64,000 bases of DNA from assembly GCA_949292785.1 (NCBI GenBank), contig CASFBK010000003.1:181164-245163 (forward strand). Reading direction: 5' to 3'. A model generated the notes under the pieces. It saw only the letters and a program-made list of their open reading frames with translations. It was not told the origin of the DNA and ran no database searches. A program made the translations under genes and the position numbers. How positions within the stretch are numbered: position 1 is the stretch's first letter; every line of letters starts with the position of its first letter. Positions 8,031 through 16,539 of this stretch are shown here, in pieces. This stretch comes from an uncultured Eubacteriales bacterium (GTDB taxonomy: Bacteria; Bacillota; Clostridia; Lachnospirales; Lachnospiraceae).

Positions 8031-9866
8031 TTATACACCCGTTTCCAGAATCAACCGGTCATACATTTCACTCATGGTCTGTATCATTCTGGATGCCAAA
8101 TTGTAAGCATTCTGGAATTTCAACATATCAAGCGCCTCTTCATCTTCGTCTACGCCGGAAATGGACATTCTCTTCTGTACAATCGTTTCTGATATATTGC
8201 TGTAATTCTTAAGAAAAATCTCTGCTTTTTCTGTATCTACAGAGTTATCACTAATCAAGCAACGTAAAAATTCATTTGCTCCGGCTCCGCGGAACATCTT
8301 TACATCCTTATACAGTAATGCCATTTCATTGACCAGAGACGGATTATCTGTACCATTTGCCAGTTCATCTGCAGTAAGAGTCACCAAATCAGAAGGATTT
8401 TTTACTACATTATTGGCTACTCCTACGTTGGCACCTGTCAGCAGGTAATAGTAATTACCTGAACTGCTCATGGTGTTGCCCGTTCCATCTGTATAGTCTC
8501 CAAAGTTCCACTCTGCTCCGTCTGACGGTCTCTCTGCTACAAAGAAAGCTTCTCCGGCTACTCCGTCTAAGGTAACACCTTTCTTTTGAATCTCATTAAA
8601 CTGTTTTGCGAATTCTCGCAAAAATGCGTTTGCCTGTGCCTGATAATAAGGAATTCCCATGGCATCAATGTTTTCTCCAATCGCCACTTTCTTTCCTATG
8701 ATACGGCTTTTTTCTTCCACAGTAATGGACTGGTCTAACTGGAACTTATAAGTCTGCGTTGCCTCGTCATAAGAAAATCCGGTATATTTATATTCCTTAT
8801 TGTTCATTGTGATAATACCTTCCGAAGGCATTGTCATATAGTTAATATCTGTAATACTTGGATTCTTCAGCGTAACAATATCACCACCGATACCTGATGT
8901 GATTTCCTGTATTGTTCCGCTAAAGCCCTCTGCATTATTACCATCCCGGATTTCAAATAATGCTCTCAATCTTCCATCCGACGCCTTACTTGCTGCGTTA
9001 TACTGAAGATTACTGTCTGACCAATAGATATCATAAAGTCCTTCTACATCAGACTGGTTAATCTTTTCTTCTCTTGCAACACAATTCAGGGTTCTATATT
9101 CAAAATTATTTACCAGGGTCTGTCCATTGATTTTTAACACATAATCAGTAGCGCCGGTATACATATCCGGATAATTACTGTTTGCAACCTTGGTCTCTAC
9201 TACTTCTACCGGAACCAGTTCGGAAAGCTCATCCACCAAAAGTGCACGCTGGTCTCTTAATTCGTTGGCATTGGTTCCCTGCAGCTCGATAACATTTATC
9301 TGCTTATTCAGTAATGCTATTTTCTGTGCAATAGAGTTAATGTTCTCTACCTGGGTCGCGATTTCTTTATTACAATCTTCCTGAATCTTGCTAAGTCCGG
9401 TACTTAAACTGTTAAAGAAAGTTGCAAAGCTCTGAGCTTTACTGATGAACTGCTGGCGCTTATCTAAATCGTTCGGATTGCTGTTTAAGGTATTCAATGC
9501 ATTAAACATCTCATCTAATATGGTAGAAAATCCCTTGGCGCTGTCATCGTCAATCAGATAATCCTCAATCTGCTGCATGTAATACAGCTTGGAATCATAC
9601 AGTCCGACCTTCGCACTGTTTTCCCAATATTTTACATCATAGTAAAAATCGCGAATCTGCTTAATCTCTGTGGTATCAACACCACTTCCTGCCATACCAT
9701 ACTTCTGGTTGACTCTAAGTGCCTCTGCTGCCACACGAATCGCCTGCTGTCTGGTATATCCCTTTGTATTTACATTTGAAATATTATTTGCTACGGTATT
9801 GGTCGCTGCCTGAAAAGATGTCAGGGCAGAACTTGAAATTGTTAATCCAAAAAATGTTGATGGCAT
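8031..9866 (-). CDS. flgK: flagellar hook-associated protein FlgK, second copy (611 aa)
   Basis: The N-terminus MPSTFFGLTISSSALTSFQA with NNISNVNTKGYTRQQ is the rod/hook-type helix of FlgK, and the C-terminus (LDMLKFQNAYNLASRMIQTM) is the matching FlgE/FlgK C-terminal helix. This is the second of two adjacent, complete FlgK-family genes with a 17-base gap. They differ throughout the middle and are alike only in the terminal helices and a few core motifs (such as ELRDQRALLVDELSEL here versus MRDERDNALDELSKY in the other). One may be a specialised junction protein. Confidence 0.9.
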   Translation of the reverse strand: MPSTFFGLTISSSALTSFQAATNTVANNISNVNTKGYTRQQAIRVAAEALRVNQKYGMAGSGVDTTEIKQIRDFYYDVKYWENSAKVGLYDSKLYYMQQIEDYLIDDDSAKGFSTILDEMFNALNTLNSNPNDLDKRQQFISKAQSFATFFNSLSTGLSKIQEDCNKEIATQVENINSIAQKIALLNKQINVIELQGTNANELRDQRALLVDELSELVPVEVVETKVANSNYPDMYTGATDYVLKINGQTLVNNFEYRTLNCVAREEKINQSDVEGLYDIYWSDSNLQYNAASKASDGRLRALFEIRDGNNAEGFSGTIQEITSGIGGDIVTLKNPSITDINYMTMPSEGIITMNNKEYKYTGFSYDEATQTYKFQLDQSITVEEKSRIIGKKVAIGENIDAMGIPYYQAQANAFLREFAKQFNEIQKKGVTLDGVAGEAFFVAERPSDGAEWNFGDYTDGTGNTMSSSGNYYYLLTGANVGVANNVVKNPSDLVTLTADELANGTDNPSLVNEMALLYKDVKMFRGAGANEFLRCLISDNSVDTEKAEIFLKNYSNISETIVQKRMSISGVDEDEEALDMLKFQNAYNLASRMIQTMSEMYDRLILETGV

Positions 9867-9883
9867 GTTTTCACCTCTTTTTC

Positions 9884-11584
9884 TTATCCAAGCTGAGTTA
9901 TAATGTGTTCTAACATCTCTGAAATCACATTGATATATCGGCTGGCTGCATTGTATGCGTTCTGATATTTAATCATGTTCGTCAGTTCTTCATCTGAAGA
10001 AACTCCGATGACCTGCTGTCTCTGGTTTTCGATACTCGCTACAGAACCGGAAAGGCTCTCTGCAACACTTTCGTATACATTTCCTTTTGTTGCAAGTCCA
10101 TTCATGAATTTCTCGTAGTATCCTTCAAAGGTACAAGGATCGGTATCGTTTGGATTTAAAATCAATCCCTTTTTCTCCCATGCTGCTGCAAGCTCTTCCG
10201 CCATTGCCTGCGCAACATCACCATTCTGCATTAAATACGGAAGATTGGATTCTGATTCCAATAAGTCCTGATTGATAGATACTCCATATGTGGTATACAT
10301 CTTAGAGGTATCCGTGGTATCCTCCTCATTGTATACATAATATACGGTTCCGTCATCTGCTGTTACTTCTGTATAACGCTCCATGCCGCGTCTTACAAAC
10401 AATTCACGTCCCGGCTTTTGTCCATCATTACCAACACAGCCTTTTTCTTCATCCCAGACCTTTACATTATCGTATACCGTTCCATCTGCTCCGGTAAAGC
10501 TTGCAGTAGTCAGCGGACTTAATACGTCATTGATTGCTGTTATAATTCCATGCACCAGCTGGTCAAATTCTGCTTCTGCGGAAAGCATAACAGACATTCC
10601 TGCGCCATCGTTATACTGGTCTGCAGTAAGTCCTGCCACATCCGTATAGTTGGCAATGCGGTCTCCTCTTGCCAGTACCAGCGCCTTTAAAGAACCGATA
10701 TCTGTATTCATTTCTGAACTGATATCTACACTATAGTCGAACACTTCCGTATACTGTCCCTGACTTTCATCTGACAAATGCGGCCAGGTCGGAGTGATAA
10801 AACCAGTCAACCGGTCCGTCTTCTGTCCCATTTCAAATACATGAACTTCGTCTACAAATGTAACGCCTTCCACCTTCACCTTTACAATGCCATTTGATGT
10901 TTCTTCAAAGGTTATTTCCGCATACTTGGAAAGCTCATCCAATGCATTATCTCTTTCATCCCGCATGGTCATCGCCGTCTCAATATTGCCGGCTTCCACT
11001 TTCTGAATCTGCGTGTTCAGCTTCTGAATCGTACGTCCTAATTCATTGATACGGTCAATGGCATCAGAGACTTTCAGATTAATCTGATTCTGATATGCCT
11101 TCATATTATCGTAAATTCCCTGAGAACGTTCAATAAATAATGTTGCCTTCTGAATCACCAGATTTTGATTTACTGTATCATCCGGAATCTTTGCAAATTC
11201 CTGAAATGCTGTCCAGAAATCATACATTCCATCCTGAAATGCTTCTCCCTCTAATTCCTGAAAGGAAGTAATTACTTCCTGTACCGCTTCATTGGTAGCA
11301 TCATAAAATGCCTGTCTTCCTGTTTCGGTACGATAATATTTATCCAAAAAATAATCTCTGGTATGTACTACGTCTGCAATATTTACACCAAGTCCTGCCT
11401 GCTGTTTACTGATTGCCGCCGTTACATCAAAGGTATTATAATTTCTGTCTGAAAATAGCACCTGCTGTCTGACATATCCGGTTGTTTCCACGTTTGCCAG
11501 ATTGTTGGCAGTAGTATTTAATGCGTTTTGACTGTTCTGTAATCCGGATGCTCCGATATACAGACTTCCCATTCCGTTTGCCAT
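9884..11584 (-). CDS. flgK: flagellar hook-associated protein FlgK, first copy (566 aa)
   Basis: First hook-filament junction protein. The N-terminus MANGMGSLYIGASGLQNSQN with TTANNLANVETTGYVRQQ and the C-terminal NMIKYQNAYNAASRYINVIS are diagnostic for FlgK. It lies directly after flgN, whose product is its export chaperone. AGGAGG precedes the ATG. A second FlgK-family gene follows immediately, so this operon encodes two candidate junction proteins plus FlgL. Confidence 0.93.
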   Translation of the reverse strand: MANGMGSLYIGASGLQNSQNALNTTANNLANVETTGYVRQQVLFSDRNYNTFDVTAAISKQQAGLGVNIADVVHTRDYFLDKYYRTETGRQAFYDATNEAVQEVITSFQELEGEAFQDGMYDFWTAFQEFAKIPDDTVNQNLVIQKATLFIERSQGIYDNMKAYQNQINLKVSDAIDRINELGRTIQKLNTQIQKVEAGNIETAMTMRDERDNALDELSKYAEITFEETSNGIVKVKVEGVTFVDEVHVFEMGQKTDRLTGFITPTWPHLSDESQGQYTEVFDYSVDISSEMNTDIGSLKALVLARGDRIANYTDVAGLTADQYNDGAGMSVMLSAEAEFDQLVHGIITAINDVLSPLTTASFTGADGTVYDNVKVWDEEKGCVGNDGQKPGRELFVRRGMERYTEVTADDGTVYYVYNEEDTTDTSKMYTTYGVSINQDLLESESNLPYLMQNGDVAQAMAEELAAAWEKKGLILNPNDTDPCTFEGYYEKFMNGLATKGNVYESVAESLSGSVASIENQRQQVIGVSSDEELTNMIKYQNAYNAASRYINVISEMLEHIITQLG

Positions 11585-11598
11585 ATCTACCTTTCCTC

Positions 11599-12111
11599 CT
11601 ACTGTTTGGCATCAAATCCCCGGCTGCCCAATACCTCTCCGGTGTTATTTGCCCTTTTATCGTAATTTGCTGTGGTGGGCGCCTGACGCATACTTTTAAA
11701 AAGCGTCAAATCAAACTCTACCATTTCCATCGCCTGAGTCAGCAAAATTTCATTCTGTGTATTTATATCTGCCATCTTGGTAAGCGTACTTTTCAGTCTT
11801 TCTCGAATCGACTGAAGCTTCTGCTGTTCTTCCGGCTGTTTATTTAAAAACGCTATCATATTAGTAATCGTCAACTCTTCAGGATCTTTACTAAGTACGA
11901 TAGCCATATCTTTCACAACCTGTTCTCTTTTATTTTCCAGATTCTTCAGATTACTGGTTATTTCCTGTTCTCTTCCTGTCATATCCTCAAGAGCGGGAAC
12001 ATCTCCGTCTATGATAATCTGTCTCTTCTGGATAGACAATTCCGTAAGACGTTCATATTCCCCATTCTCTTTTTCAAGGATATCCATGAAATCTTCCATT
12101 AAGCTAGCCAC
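11599..12111 (-). CDS. flgN: flagellar export chaperone FlgN (170 aa)
   Basis: FlgN binds FlgK and FlgL before export. The protein is helical and charged (LMEDFMDILEKENGEYERL, then KRQIIIDGDVPALEDMTGRE), as in the FlgN family, and lies between flgM and flgK as expected. The start is a GTG at 12111 with GAGG seven bases upstream; the first internal ATG (12099) has no properly spaced SD. Confidence 0.9.
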   Translation of the reverse strand: MASLMEDFMDILEKENGEYERLTELSIQKRQIIIDGDVPALEDMTGREQEITSNLKNLENKREQVVKDMAIVLSKDPEELTITNMIAFLNKQPEEQQKLQSIRERLKSTLTKMADINTQNEILLTQAMEMVEFDLTLFKSMRQAPTTANYDKRANNTGEVLGSRGFDAKQ

Positions 12112-12126
12112 GTCTGAACCTCATTT

Positions 12127-12411
12127 CTACAAATATACATTGTATGCATTGTATTTCTCAATTAATTTTGCTGCAAAATCTCCTGCTTCTACTTTGTAGT
12201 TACCAGAGCCAATCTCTGCCTTTAACTGTGCAACTTTATCTTCTCTGATATCGGAGGCTTCCGCTACTGCCTGCTTTGCCACCTGATAATCACGACCAGT
12301 CTGGGAAATCTGCACTTCGTCACGTTTTCCGGATGCCTGTGCCCCTTTTAGCTTAGAAGCTTTTGCTGAATTGTAAACCTTGTTAATCTGATTATATGCT
12401 TCTATACGCAT
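12127..12411 (-). CDS. flgM: anti-sigma-28 factor FlgM (94 aa)
   Basis: FlgM holds the flagellar sigma factor inactive until it is exported through the finished hook. The N-terminal half is disordered and basic; the C-terminal half (RDYQVAKQAVAEASDIRE, then KVAQLKAEIGSGNYKVEA and AAKLIEKY) is the FlgM sigma-binding region. AAAGGAG precedes the ATG. It is the first gene of the operon that runs to fliS and is itself preceded by a near-perfect sigma-28 promoter, so the anti-sigma factor is under autogenous feedback. Confidence 0.95.
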   Translation of the reverse strand: MRIEAYNQINKVYNSAKASKLKGAQASGKRDEVQISQTGRDYQVAKQAVAEASDIREDKVAQLKAEIGSGNYKVEAGDFAAKLIEKYNAYNVYL

Positions 12412-12469
12412 AACAGCATCTCCTTTCTATTTCTAGTATTATTTATATATTTATCATGATTCTAATCTA

Positions 12470-12497
12470 TTTATCGGTTGTTCCCTAAAAAACTTTA
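12470..12497 (-). promoter_or_regulatory. sigma-28 promoter of flgM operon
   Basis: Minus strand TAAAGTTT (12490-12497), 12 bases, then CCGATAAA (12470-12477). The -35 box is identical to the consensus TAAAGTTT and the -10 box differs from CCGATAA only by the base before it. Leader of about 50 bases to flgM. Confidence 0.92.
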
Positions 12498-12506
12498 GAA
12501 AGAAAT

Positions 12507-12538
12507 AAAAAAAGAATTCCGCAGAGCCTGCGGAATTC
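12507..12538 (-). terminator. intrinsic terminator after zinc-ribbon membrane protein gene
   Basis: Perfect 11-bp stem GAATTCCGCAG/CTGCGGAATTC (12514-12524, 12528-12538) with a 3-base loop and a T-run on the minus strand. A T-run also follows on the plus strand, so it could work in both directions. Confidence 0.88.
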
Positions 12539-12556
12539 CGTTTTTTACATTTTATT

Positions 12557-13456
12557 TTAGTCCCACCAACTGCTATCATAGCTCACTTCTTCAGATGGTA
12601 CATAGAGGTTTGCGCCCTTGTTCATGCTGAATACTGTGATACCTGCAAAAATCAAAAATACTAATGCGATTGTCAGTGGAAGCTTATTTCTTATTTTCTC
12701 ATTGCTAAGCGGCATTGCCAAAAGGATAATAAAGAATCCCCATACTGTTCCTGTTACGAATACCAGAGCGCCGGTCAGTGGATGAATCAGGAACACAATC
12801 ATTGCAACAACGGTTGCAAGACTGGCTACGCAGCTTCTGATTGCAGCTGCAGCCATCATCTGCTTAAAGTTCAGACTATTTTTGATAATCAGGTTGCCTG
12901 CAAGCAGTAATGCTGCCAGTACAAATGACAGAATGATAGAAATCAGTAATGTTCCGAAAATAATCTTTGCATAAGGCATTTTCACGCCGCCATAAGCGCC
13001 AAATAAGGAGCTAAGACCGCCCATGAACACGCCGATAAGAGAATACAATTTCTTTGCTACAACCGCCCCGAAAATGGCAGTAATAATTCCCTGCAGCACA
13101 ATCAGAGTAATTGCAGATGCACAATCTCCTGTGAGAATCATCTCTCTTCCGGCAGTTACCGGATGCTTGATAATATTTAAAAATTGTCCAAAGGTTCTGC
13201 CTAAAAATCCAGCCACTGCCTGCTGTGTCTGCTGGAACTGCTGTGTGTTCTGCTGCTGTGTCTGCTGGAACTGCTGTGCGTTCTGCTGCTGTGCTGCTGC
13301 CTGTGCAGTTTCCTGCTGTGGTGCTGCTGCCTGTGCGGTTTCCTGCTGTGGCGCTGCTGCCTGTGCGGTTTCCTGCTGTGGCGCTGCTGCCTGTGTACAA
13401 CTGCAAACTTCTCCTTCTTCTAATGGTTTTCCACATTTTGTACAAAATCTTGCCAT
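12557..13456 (-). CDS. zinc-ribbon membrane protein with Gln-rich repeat linker (299 aa)
   Basis: Function not known. The N-terminus MARFCTKCGKPLEEGEVCSC has the CxxC...CxC of a zinc ribbon. Residues 21-80 are tandem decapeptides (QAAAPQQET type, then QQFQQTQQ type). From about residue 90 the chain is a multi-pass membrane domain with about five or six hydrophobic segments (for example IIFGTLLISIILSFVLAALL), resembling YIP1-like domains. It is the last gene of a three-gene set with another zinc-ribbon membrane protein and a YARHG protein, so an envelope or stress-sensing role is inferred. AGGAGG precedes the ATG; the terminator follows within 20 bases. Confidence 0.8.
   Translation of the reverse strand: MARFCTKCGKPLEEGEVCSCTQAAAPQQETAQAAAPQQETAQAAAPQQETAQAAAQQQNAQQFQQTQQQNTQQFQQTQQAVAGFLGRTFGQFLNIIKHPVTAGREMILTGDCASAITLIVLQGIITAIFGAVVAKKLYSLIGVFMGGLSSLFGAYGGVKMPYAKIIFGTLLISIILSFVLAALLLAGNLIIKNSLNFKQMMAAAAIRSCVASLATVVAMIVFLIHPLTGALVFVTGTVWGFFIILLAMPLSNEKIRNKLPLTIALVFLIFAGITVFSMNKGANLYVPSEEVSYDSSWWD
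13217..13396. repeat. in-frame 30-bp tandem repeats in Gln-rich linker
   Basis: Six consecutive 30-base units encode residues 21-80 of the zinc-ribbon membrane protein: three nearly identical QAAAPQQET-type units, one hybrid and two QQFQQTQQ-type units. Such repeats change copy number by slippage while keeping frame. Confidence 0.8.
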
Positions 13457-13487
13457 CTTTATTCCTCCTAAGAAAAACTAATAATCA

Positions 13488-14816
13488 TTAATAATAAATA
13501 TATCCTCCGCCAACTTCTGCCAGCATCCATTTTCCATCTTCATATACAAAATCCATGTACATATAACTGTTATCATCATATGTTTCATTGGTAATATCCC
13601 CAAACCAGTCTTCTGTATAATCCACGTTATAATCAAACTCAACATATACGGTTACGCAAGTCTCGTCTGTATCAATATAGCCTTCACTTGCAGTAGCCTC
13701 CACATTAGAGAATGATATTTTATTAAGGGTCTTATAGCTGCTTCCTGTAAGGTCATATACGATATCTTCATAATCATCTTTTCCCTCGTCCTTACGACCT
13801 TCCACATTTGAAAACAGATTTGCTACCGCATCAAACTCTTTTCCCTCTGCCGCTGCTTTATAAATTGCCTCAAAGTTCTTTACACCGGTATCGGCAGCTT
13901 CTTTTAACAGCTCTTCATCCATCTGCATGCTATACAGACTATATCCATAATCCCAATCTGTATCCACCAGTTTTCTGACCTCTGCCATACCTTCCTTGGT
14001 TACAACAATCTGATGTTCTCCTGCAAACAGTTCCGGAATTACATAATATTGCTGATACTCATCTGATTTTGACTTTTTCAGATAATCTTCTCCCAGCTTC
14101 ACACCATCTACAGTCACTTCAGCTCCATTCGGAACAGCAACATAAAAGTCTTTTACAATCATAGCATCCGGGCTGACTTCCCACTTATCAAAGAACAACA
14201 TGTTTTTGCTGTCCTGCTTATTTACAGAAATATCATAACTACGCTTAGAAGAACTACCCTTTGTCTTATAGGCAATCTCTATTTCTCTTTCTTCATCATC
14301 CTCTTCGCCACGTGTATCTTTTATCTTGTACTCTGTAACCTTACTTAATTCTACATTACATCTTGCATTCTCAAATGCCTTTTGATTAATAAAGTCATTT
14401 TCCTCTACATCTAATACTTTATACGCTTCCTCAAAGTTCTGGTTCGCAACTTCTACGAAGAACTTCTCTGCTACTTTCTCCGGTCCGTATACCGATTTTC
14501 CAACATTAAAAAATACAAGAACTAATGCTACCAGAACAACTGCTTCTGCAATAACAGCAATTACTAATTTAGGAACCGGCTTTTTCGGTTTTACCGGCTG
14601 CTGAATGGGCTGTGTCTGCTGTACTGGCTGCTGCACAAACTGTTCCTGCTGTACTGGCTGTTCCTGTTGTACCGCCTGTTCCTGTTGTACTGGCTGTTCC
14701 TGTGCCGCCTGTTCTTGTTGTACTACCGCATCAACTGGTTTTTCCAGCTTCGCTCCGCAGTTTTCACAGAATATTGACACATCATTATTTTTTGTTCCAC
14801 AATTTTGACAAAACAT
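13488..14816 (-). CDS. zinc-ribbon, single-pass membrane protein, TcaA-like (442 aa)
   Basis: The N-terminus MFCQNCGTKNNDVSIFCENC holds two CxxC knuckles of a zinc ribbon. A Gln/Pro/Val linker with repeated PVQQEQ units (residues about 30-75) follows. One transmembrane helix (VIAVIAEAVVLVALVLVFF, about 83-103) leads to a large extracellular part. That part holds an NTF2-like segment (EKVAEKFFVEVANQNFEEAY), then a PEGA/TcaA-like segment around VAVPNGAEVTVDGVKLGE, then a second NTF2-like region ending GGGYIYY. The order resembles TcaA/YvbJ-type envelope proteins. The substrate is unknown. It is 31 bases upstream of the other zinc-ribbon gene. Confidence 0.78.
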   Translation of the reverse strand: MFCQNCGTKNNDVSIFCENCGAKLEKPVDAVVQQEQAAQEQPVQQEQAVQQEQPVQQEQFVQQPVQQTQPIQQPVKPKKPVPKLVIAVIAEAVVLVALVLVFFNVGKSVYGPEKVAEKFFVEVANQNFEEAYKVLDVEENDFINQKAFENARCNVELSKVTEYKIKDTRGEEDDEEREIEIAYKTKGSSSKRSYDISVNKQDSKNMLFFDKWEVSPDAMIVKDFYVAVPNGAEVTVDGVKLGEDYLKKSKSDEYQQYYVIPELFAGEHQIVVTKEGMAEVRKLVDTDWDYGYSLYSMQMDEELLKEAADTGVKNFEAIYKAAAEGKEFDAVANLFSNVEGRKDEGKDDYEDIVYDLTGSSYKTLNKISFSNVEATASEGYIDTDETCVTVYVEFDYNVDYTEDWFGDITNETYDDNSYMYMDFVYEDGKWMLAEVGGGYIYY

Positions 14817-14830
14817 TCTTTTTCTCCTCC

Positions 14831-15424
14831 CTACTGTACATATGTGCTCAGAAAATCAATATTAGTCTTTTCTACTTCACTCATACTTGCCAGAATCGCA
14901 TCCATATCGTCTGTGCGCTCCGTGATTTCCTGATACCATTCCTTGGAGTCGAAGTAAGCCTGAATCGCCTCATCACCGAACTGGTAACCTCTTCTTGCGT
15001 ACATTTCATTAATTACCATTTGTATGATATCTTTACCTTCCGGCAATCCCTCTACTGTCAGATTCTGTAATGCTGTCACATCATCTTCTGTCAGTTCTCT
15101 CTGGTCGCTTTCTGCGCAAAGATAATCGGTACTTTCTGCCTGTCCTTCTTCCGGTGTATCCTGTCCTTCTTCCGGTGTATCTTCTTCCGCTGTGGTTTCT
15201 GTAATCACAATTTCAAAATCTTCTCCGCTGCCGGAATATTCAGCAGTGTCATATGATTCTTCTGTTTCCTCGAAATCACTCTTTTTCGCATTGCTTGACT
15301 TCTGGCTCAGCTTTCCTACCGAACCATTGATACCCAACATGATACATCCCGCAATCATTGCTACACAGAGTATGCCCAGTACCACTGCTGCAATAACAAT
15401 ACCTGCCTTATTTTCCTTTTTCAT
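14831..15424 (-). CDS. membrane-anchored YARHG domain protein (197 aa)
   Basis: A single N-terminal transmembrane segment (GIVIAAVVLGILCVAMIAG) is followed by an acidic, Thr/Glu-rich linker with the repeat EEGQDTPEEGQ. The C-terminal domain contains INEMYARRGYQFGD and a later FDSKEWYQ, the signature of the extracellular YARHG domain. The domain occurs in cell-surface proteins of Firmicutes, with no defined reaction. It is the first gene of the three-gene envelope set and has GGAGATG upstream. A strong promoter-like site and a tiny open frame lie in its 5' region. Confidence 0.82.
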   Translation of the reverse strand: MKKENKAGIVIAAVVLGILCVAMIAGCIMLGINGSVGKLSQKSSNAKKSDFEETEESYDTAEYSGSGEDFEIVITETTAEEDTPEEGQDTPEEGQAESTDYLCAESDQRELTEDDVTALQNLTVEGLPEGKDIIQMVINEMYARRGYQFGDEAIQAYFDSKEWYQEITERTDDMDAILASMSEVEKTNIDFLSTYVQ

Positions 15425-15443
15425 ATTTTACATCTCCATAAAT

Positions 15444-15476
15444 TTACTTATTATCCCGTACCTTTTCATAACCCAT
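15444..15476 (-). CDS. possible 10-codon leader peptide
   Basis: ATG at 15474-15476 opens MGYEKVRDNK and a TAA stop, 19 bases before the YARHG gene. AAAGGAGG lies 11 bases upstream of this ATG, the best Shine-Dalgarno in the region. It may be a translated leader or only a ribosome standby site. Too short for any homology argument. Confidence 0.3.
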   Translation of the reverse strand: MGYEKVRDNK

Positions 15477-15527
15477 TTTTTTGGCACCCTCCTTTTTCTT
15501 TTGTCGAAAAATGTACGTGATAGTAAG

Positions 15528-15556
15528 ATTTTGTCATTTTTACGGTTGTTTGTCAA
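15528..15556 (-). promoter_or_regulatory. sigma-A-type promoter of the zinc-ribbon/YARHG gene set
   Basis: Minus strand TTGACA (15551-15556), 17 bases, CAAAAT (15528-15533). The -35 box is perfect and the -10 box matches four of six positions. Leader of about 100 bases. Confidence 0.65.
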
Positions 15557-15680
15557 CTATTTCCACTATAAAAATGGACTAGTGCCAAAAATTTCCCCTT
15601 TTTTATGTATACTTATTATACAGATTTTTTATAAATGAAGATTTTTGTTTTTGATTGAAATACAGTTTCCGTTATTGGAA

Positions 15681-15711
15681 AAAAATTAGGGATAGACCGA
15701 AGTCTATCCCT
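15681..15711 (-). terminator. intrinsic terminator of merR-type gene
   Basis: Perfect 10-bp stem AGGGATAGAC/GTCTATCCCT (15688-15697, 15702-15711) with a 4-base loop, followed on the minus strand by AATTTTTTT. Confidence 0.9.
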
Positions 15712-15715
15712 CTTT

Positions 15716-16441
15716 TTAACCCTGACAAAACACCGCTATCGCTTTTGACATAAATTCTGCGGTACCTTCGCCGTTCTTATCTATGTTTTTGGCAAATCGT
15801 TCATCTGCGGCATACATAATCCCCAGACCGGACAGTATCTCTTTGGTGCAGTGATAAAAGTTTCCTGTTATATAATCCTTCCACTTTTCCACCAATTCCT
15901 GTACTTCCCCACTTTCCGGTGCAAGATGCCGCTTCTTGGCAAATTCTTTTAAAAGCACATTCATTCCTAACATTTTTTGCTGGTATTCTTCATCAGAAAC
16001 TGCCTTGTTTTCGTATTCGGCATAGGCTTTTGTAGTGCCCCAGCGCTCCTTTACTTCCTCTGCATATTTTTTCTTATTTTCTTCTATTTCTGTCATATCA
16101 AATTCTTTAAAACTCATCTCTCGCTCTCCTTTCAACGTGCCTTCTACAAGTGTAATCAGTTCATCTAATCTGGCTCTTTTTTGCATCAGAAGTTCTTTTT
16201 GCTTTTCTAATGCTTCTGTTTTATCATAGAGTGGATTTTGAATCATTTCTTTTATCTCGTTAAGAGAAAAGTCAAGTTCCCGGAAAAATAATATCTGCTG
16301 CAAGGTTTCTAAGTCATTCTCGCTATAGATGCGGTATCCTGCTTCTGTAATTTCCTCGGGCTTTAACAGACCAATCTTATCATAATAATGCAGGGCACGC
16401 ACCGTAACTCCAGTCAACTTTGCAACTTCATTAATTTTCAT
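15716..16441 (-). CDS. MerR family regulator with TipAS domain (241 aa)
   Basis: The N-terminus MKINEVAKLTGVTVRALHYY is a MerR winged helix (residues 1-70), followed by a dimerisation coiled coil (about 75-105). Residues about 115-241 (YAEEVKERWGTTKAYAEYE, then FYHCTKEILSGLGIMYAADE) match the TipAS antibiotic-recognition domain of TipAL/Mta-type regulators, which bind thiopeptides and other drugs. The upstream promoter has the 19-base spacer and half-palindrome on which MerR proteins act, so autoregulation is likely. AAAGGAGG precedes the ATG. The gene upstream encodes a MutS-like ATPase rather than a drug pump, so the target is unclear. Confidence 0.92.
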   Translation of the reverse strand: MKINEVAKLTGVTVRALHYYDKIGLLKPEEITEAGYRIYSENDLETLQQILFFRELDFSLNEIKEMIQNPLYDKTEALEKQKELLMQKRARLDELITLVEGTLKGEREMSFKEFDMTEIEENKKKYAEEVKERWGTTKAYAEYENKAVSDEEYQQKMLGMNVLLKEFAKKRHLAPESGEVQELVEKWKDYITGNFYHCTKEILSGLGIMYAADERFAKNIDKNGEGTAEFMSKAIAVFCQG

Positions 16442-16489
16442 TCCTCCTTCCTCCTTTCTTATTTTTTATAAGTTGCAACTTCAATGATA

Positions 16490-16520
16490 ACCATACACTA
16501 TGACGTAAGGTCAGAGTCAA
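16490..16520 (-). promoter_or_regulatory. MerR-type promoter with 19-base spacer
   Basis: Minus strand TTGACT (16515-16520), 19 bases, TATGGT (16490-16495). The over-long spacer contains the dyad TGACcttacGTCA, the layout that MerR regulators distort to activate transcription. The site lies between the end of the MutS-like gene and the merR-type gene. Confidence 0.78.
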
Positions 16521-16539
16521 GAGAAAAGAGTAAAATTTT

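Noticed and set aside
13217-13396. Regularly spaced repeats that might look like a CRISPR array
   Set aside because: The 30-base units are in frame, without unique spacers, and encode the Gln-rich linker of a membrane protein.
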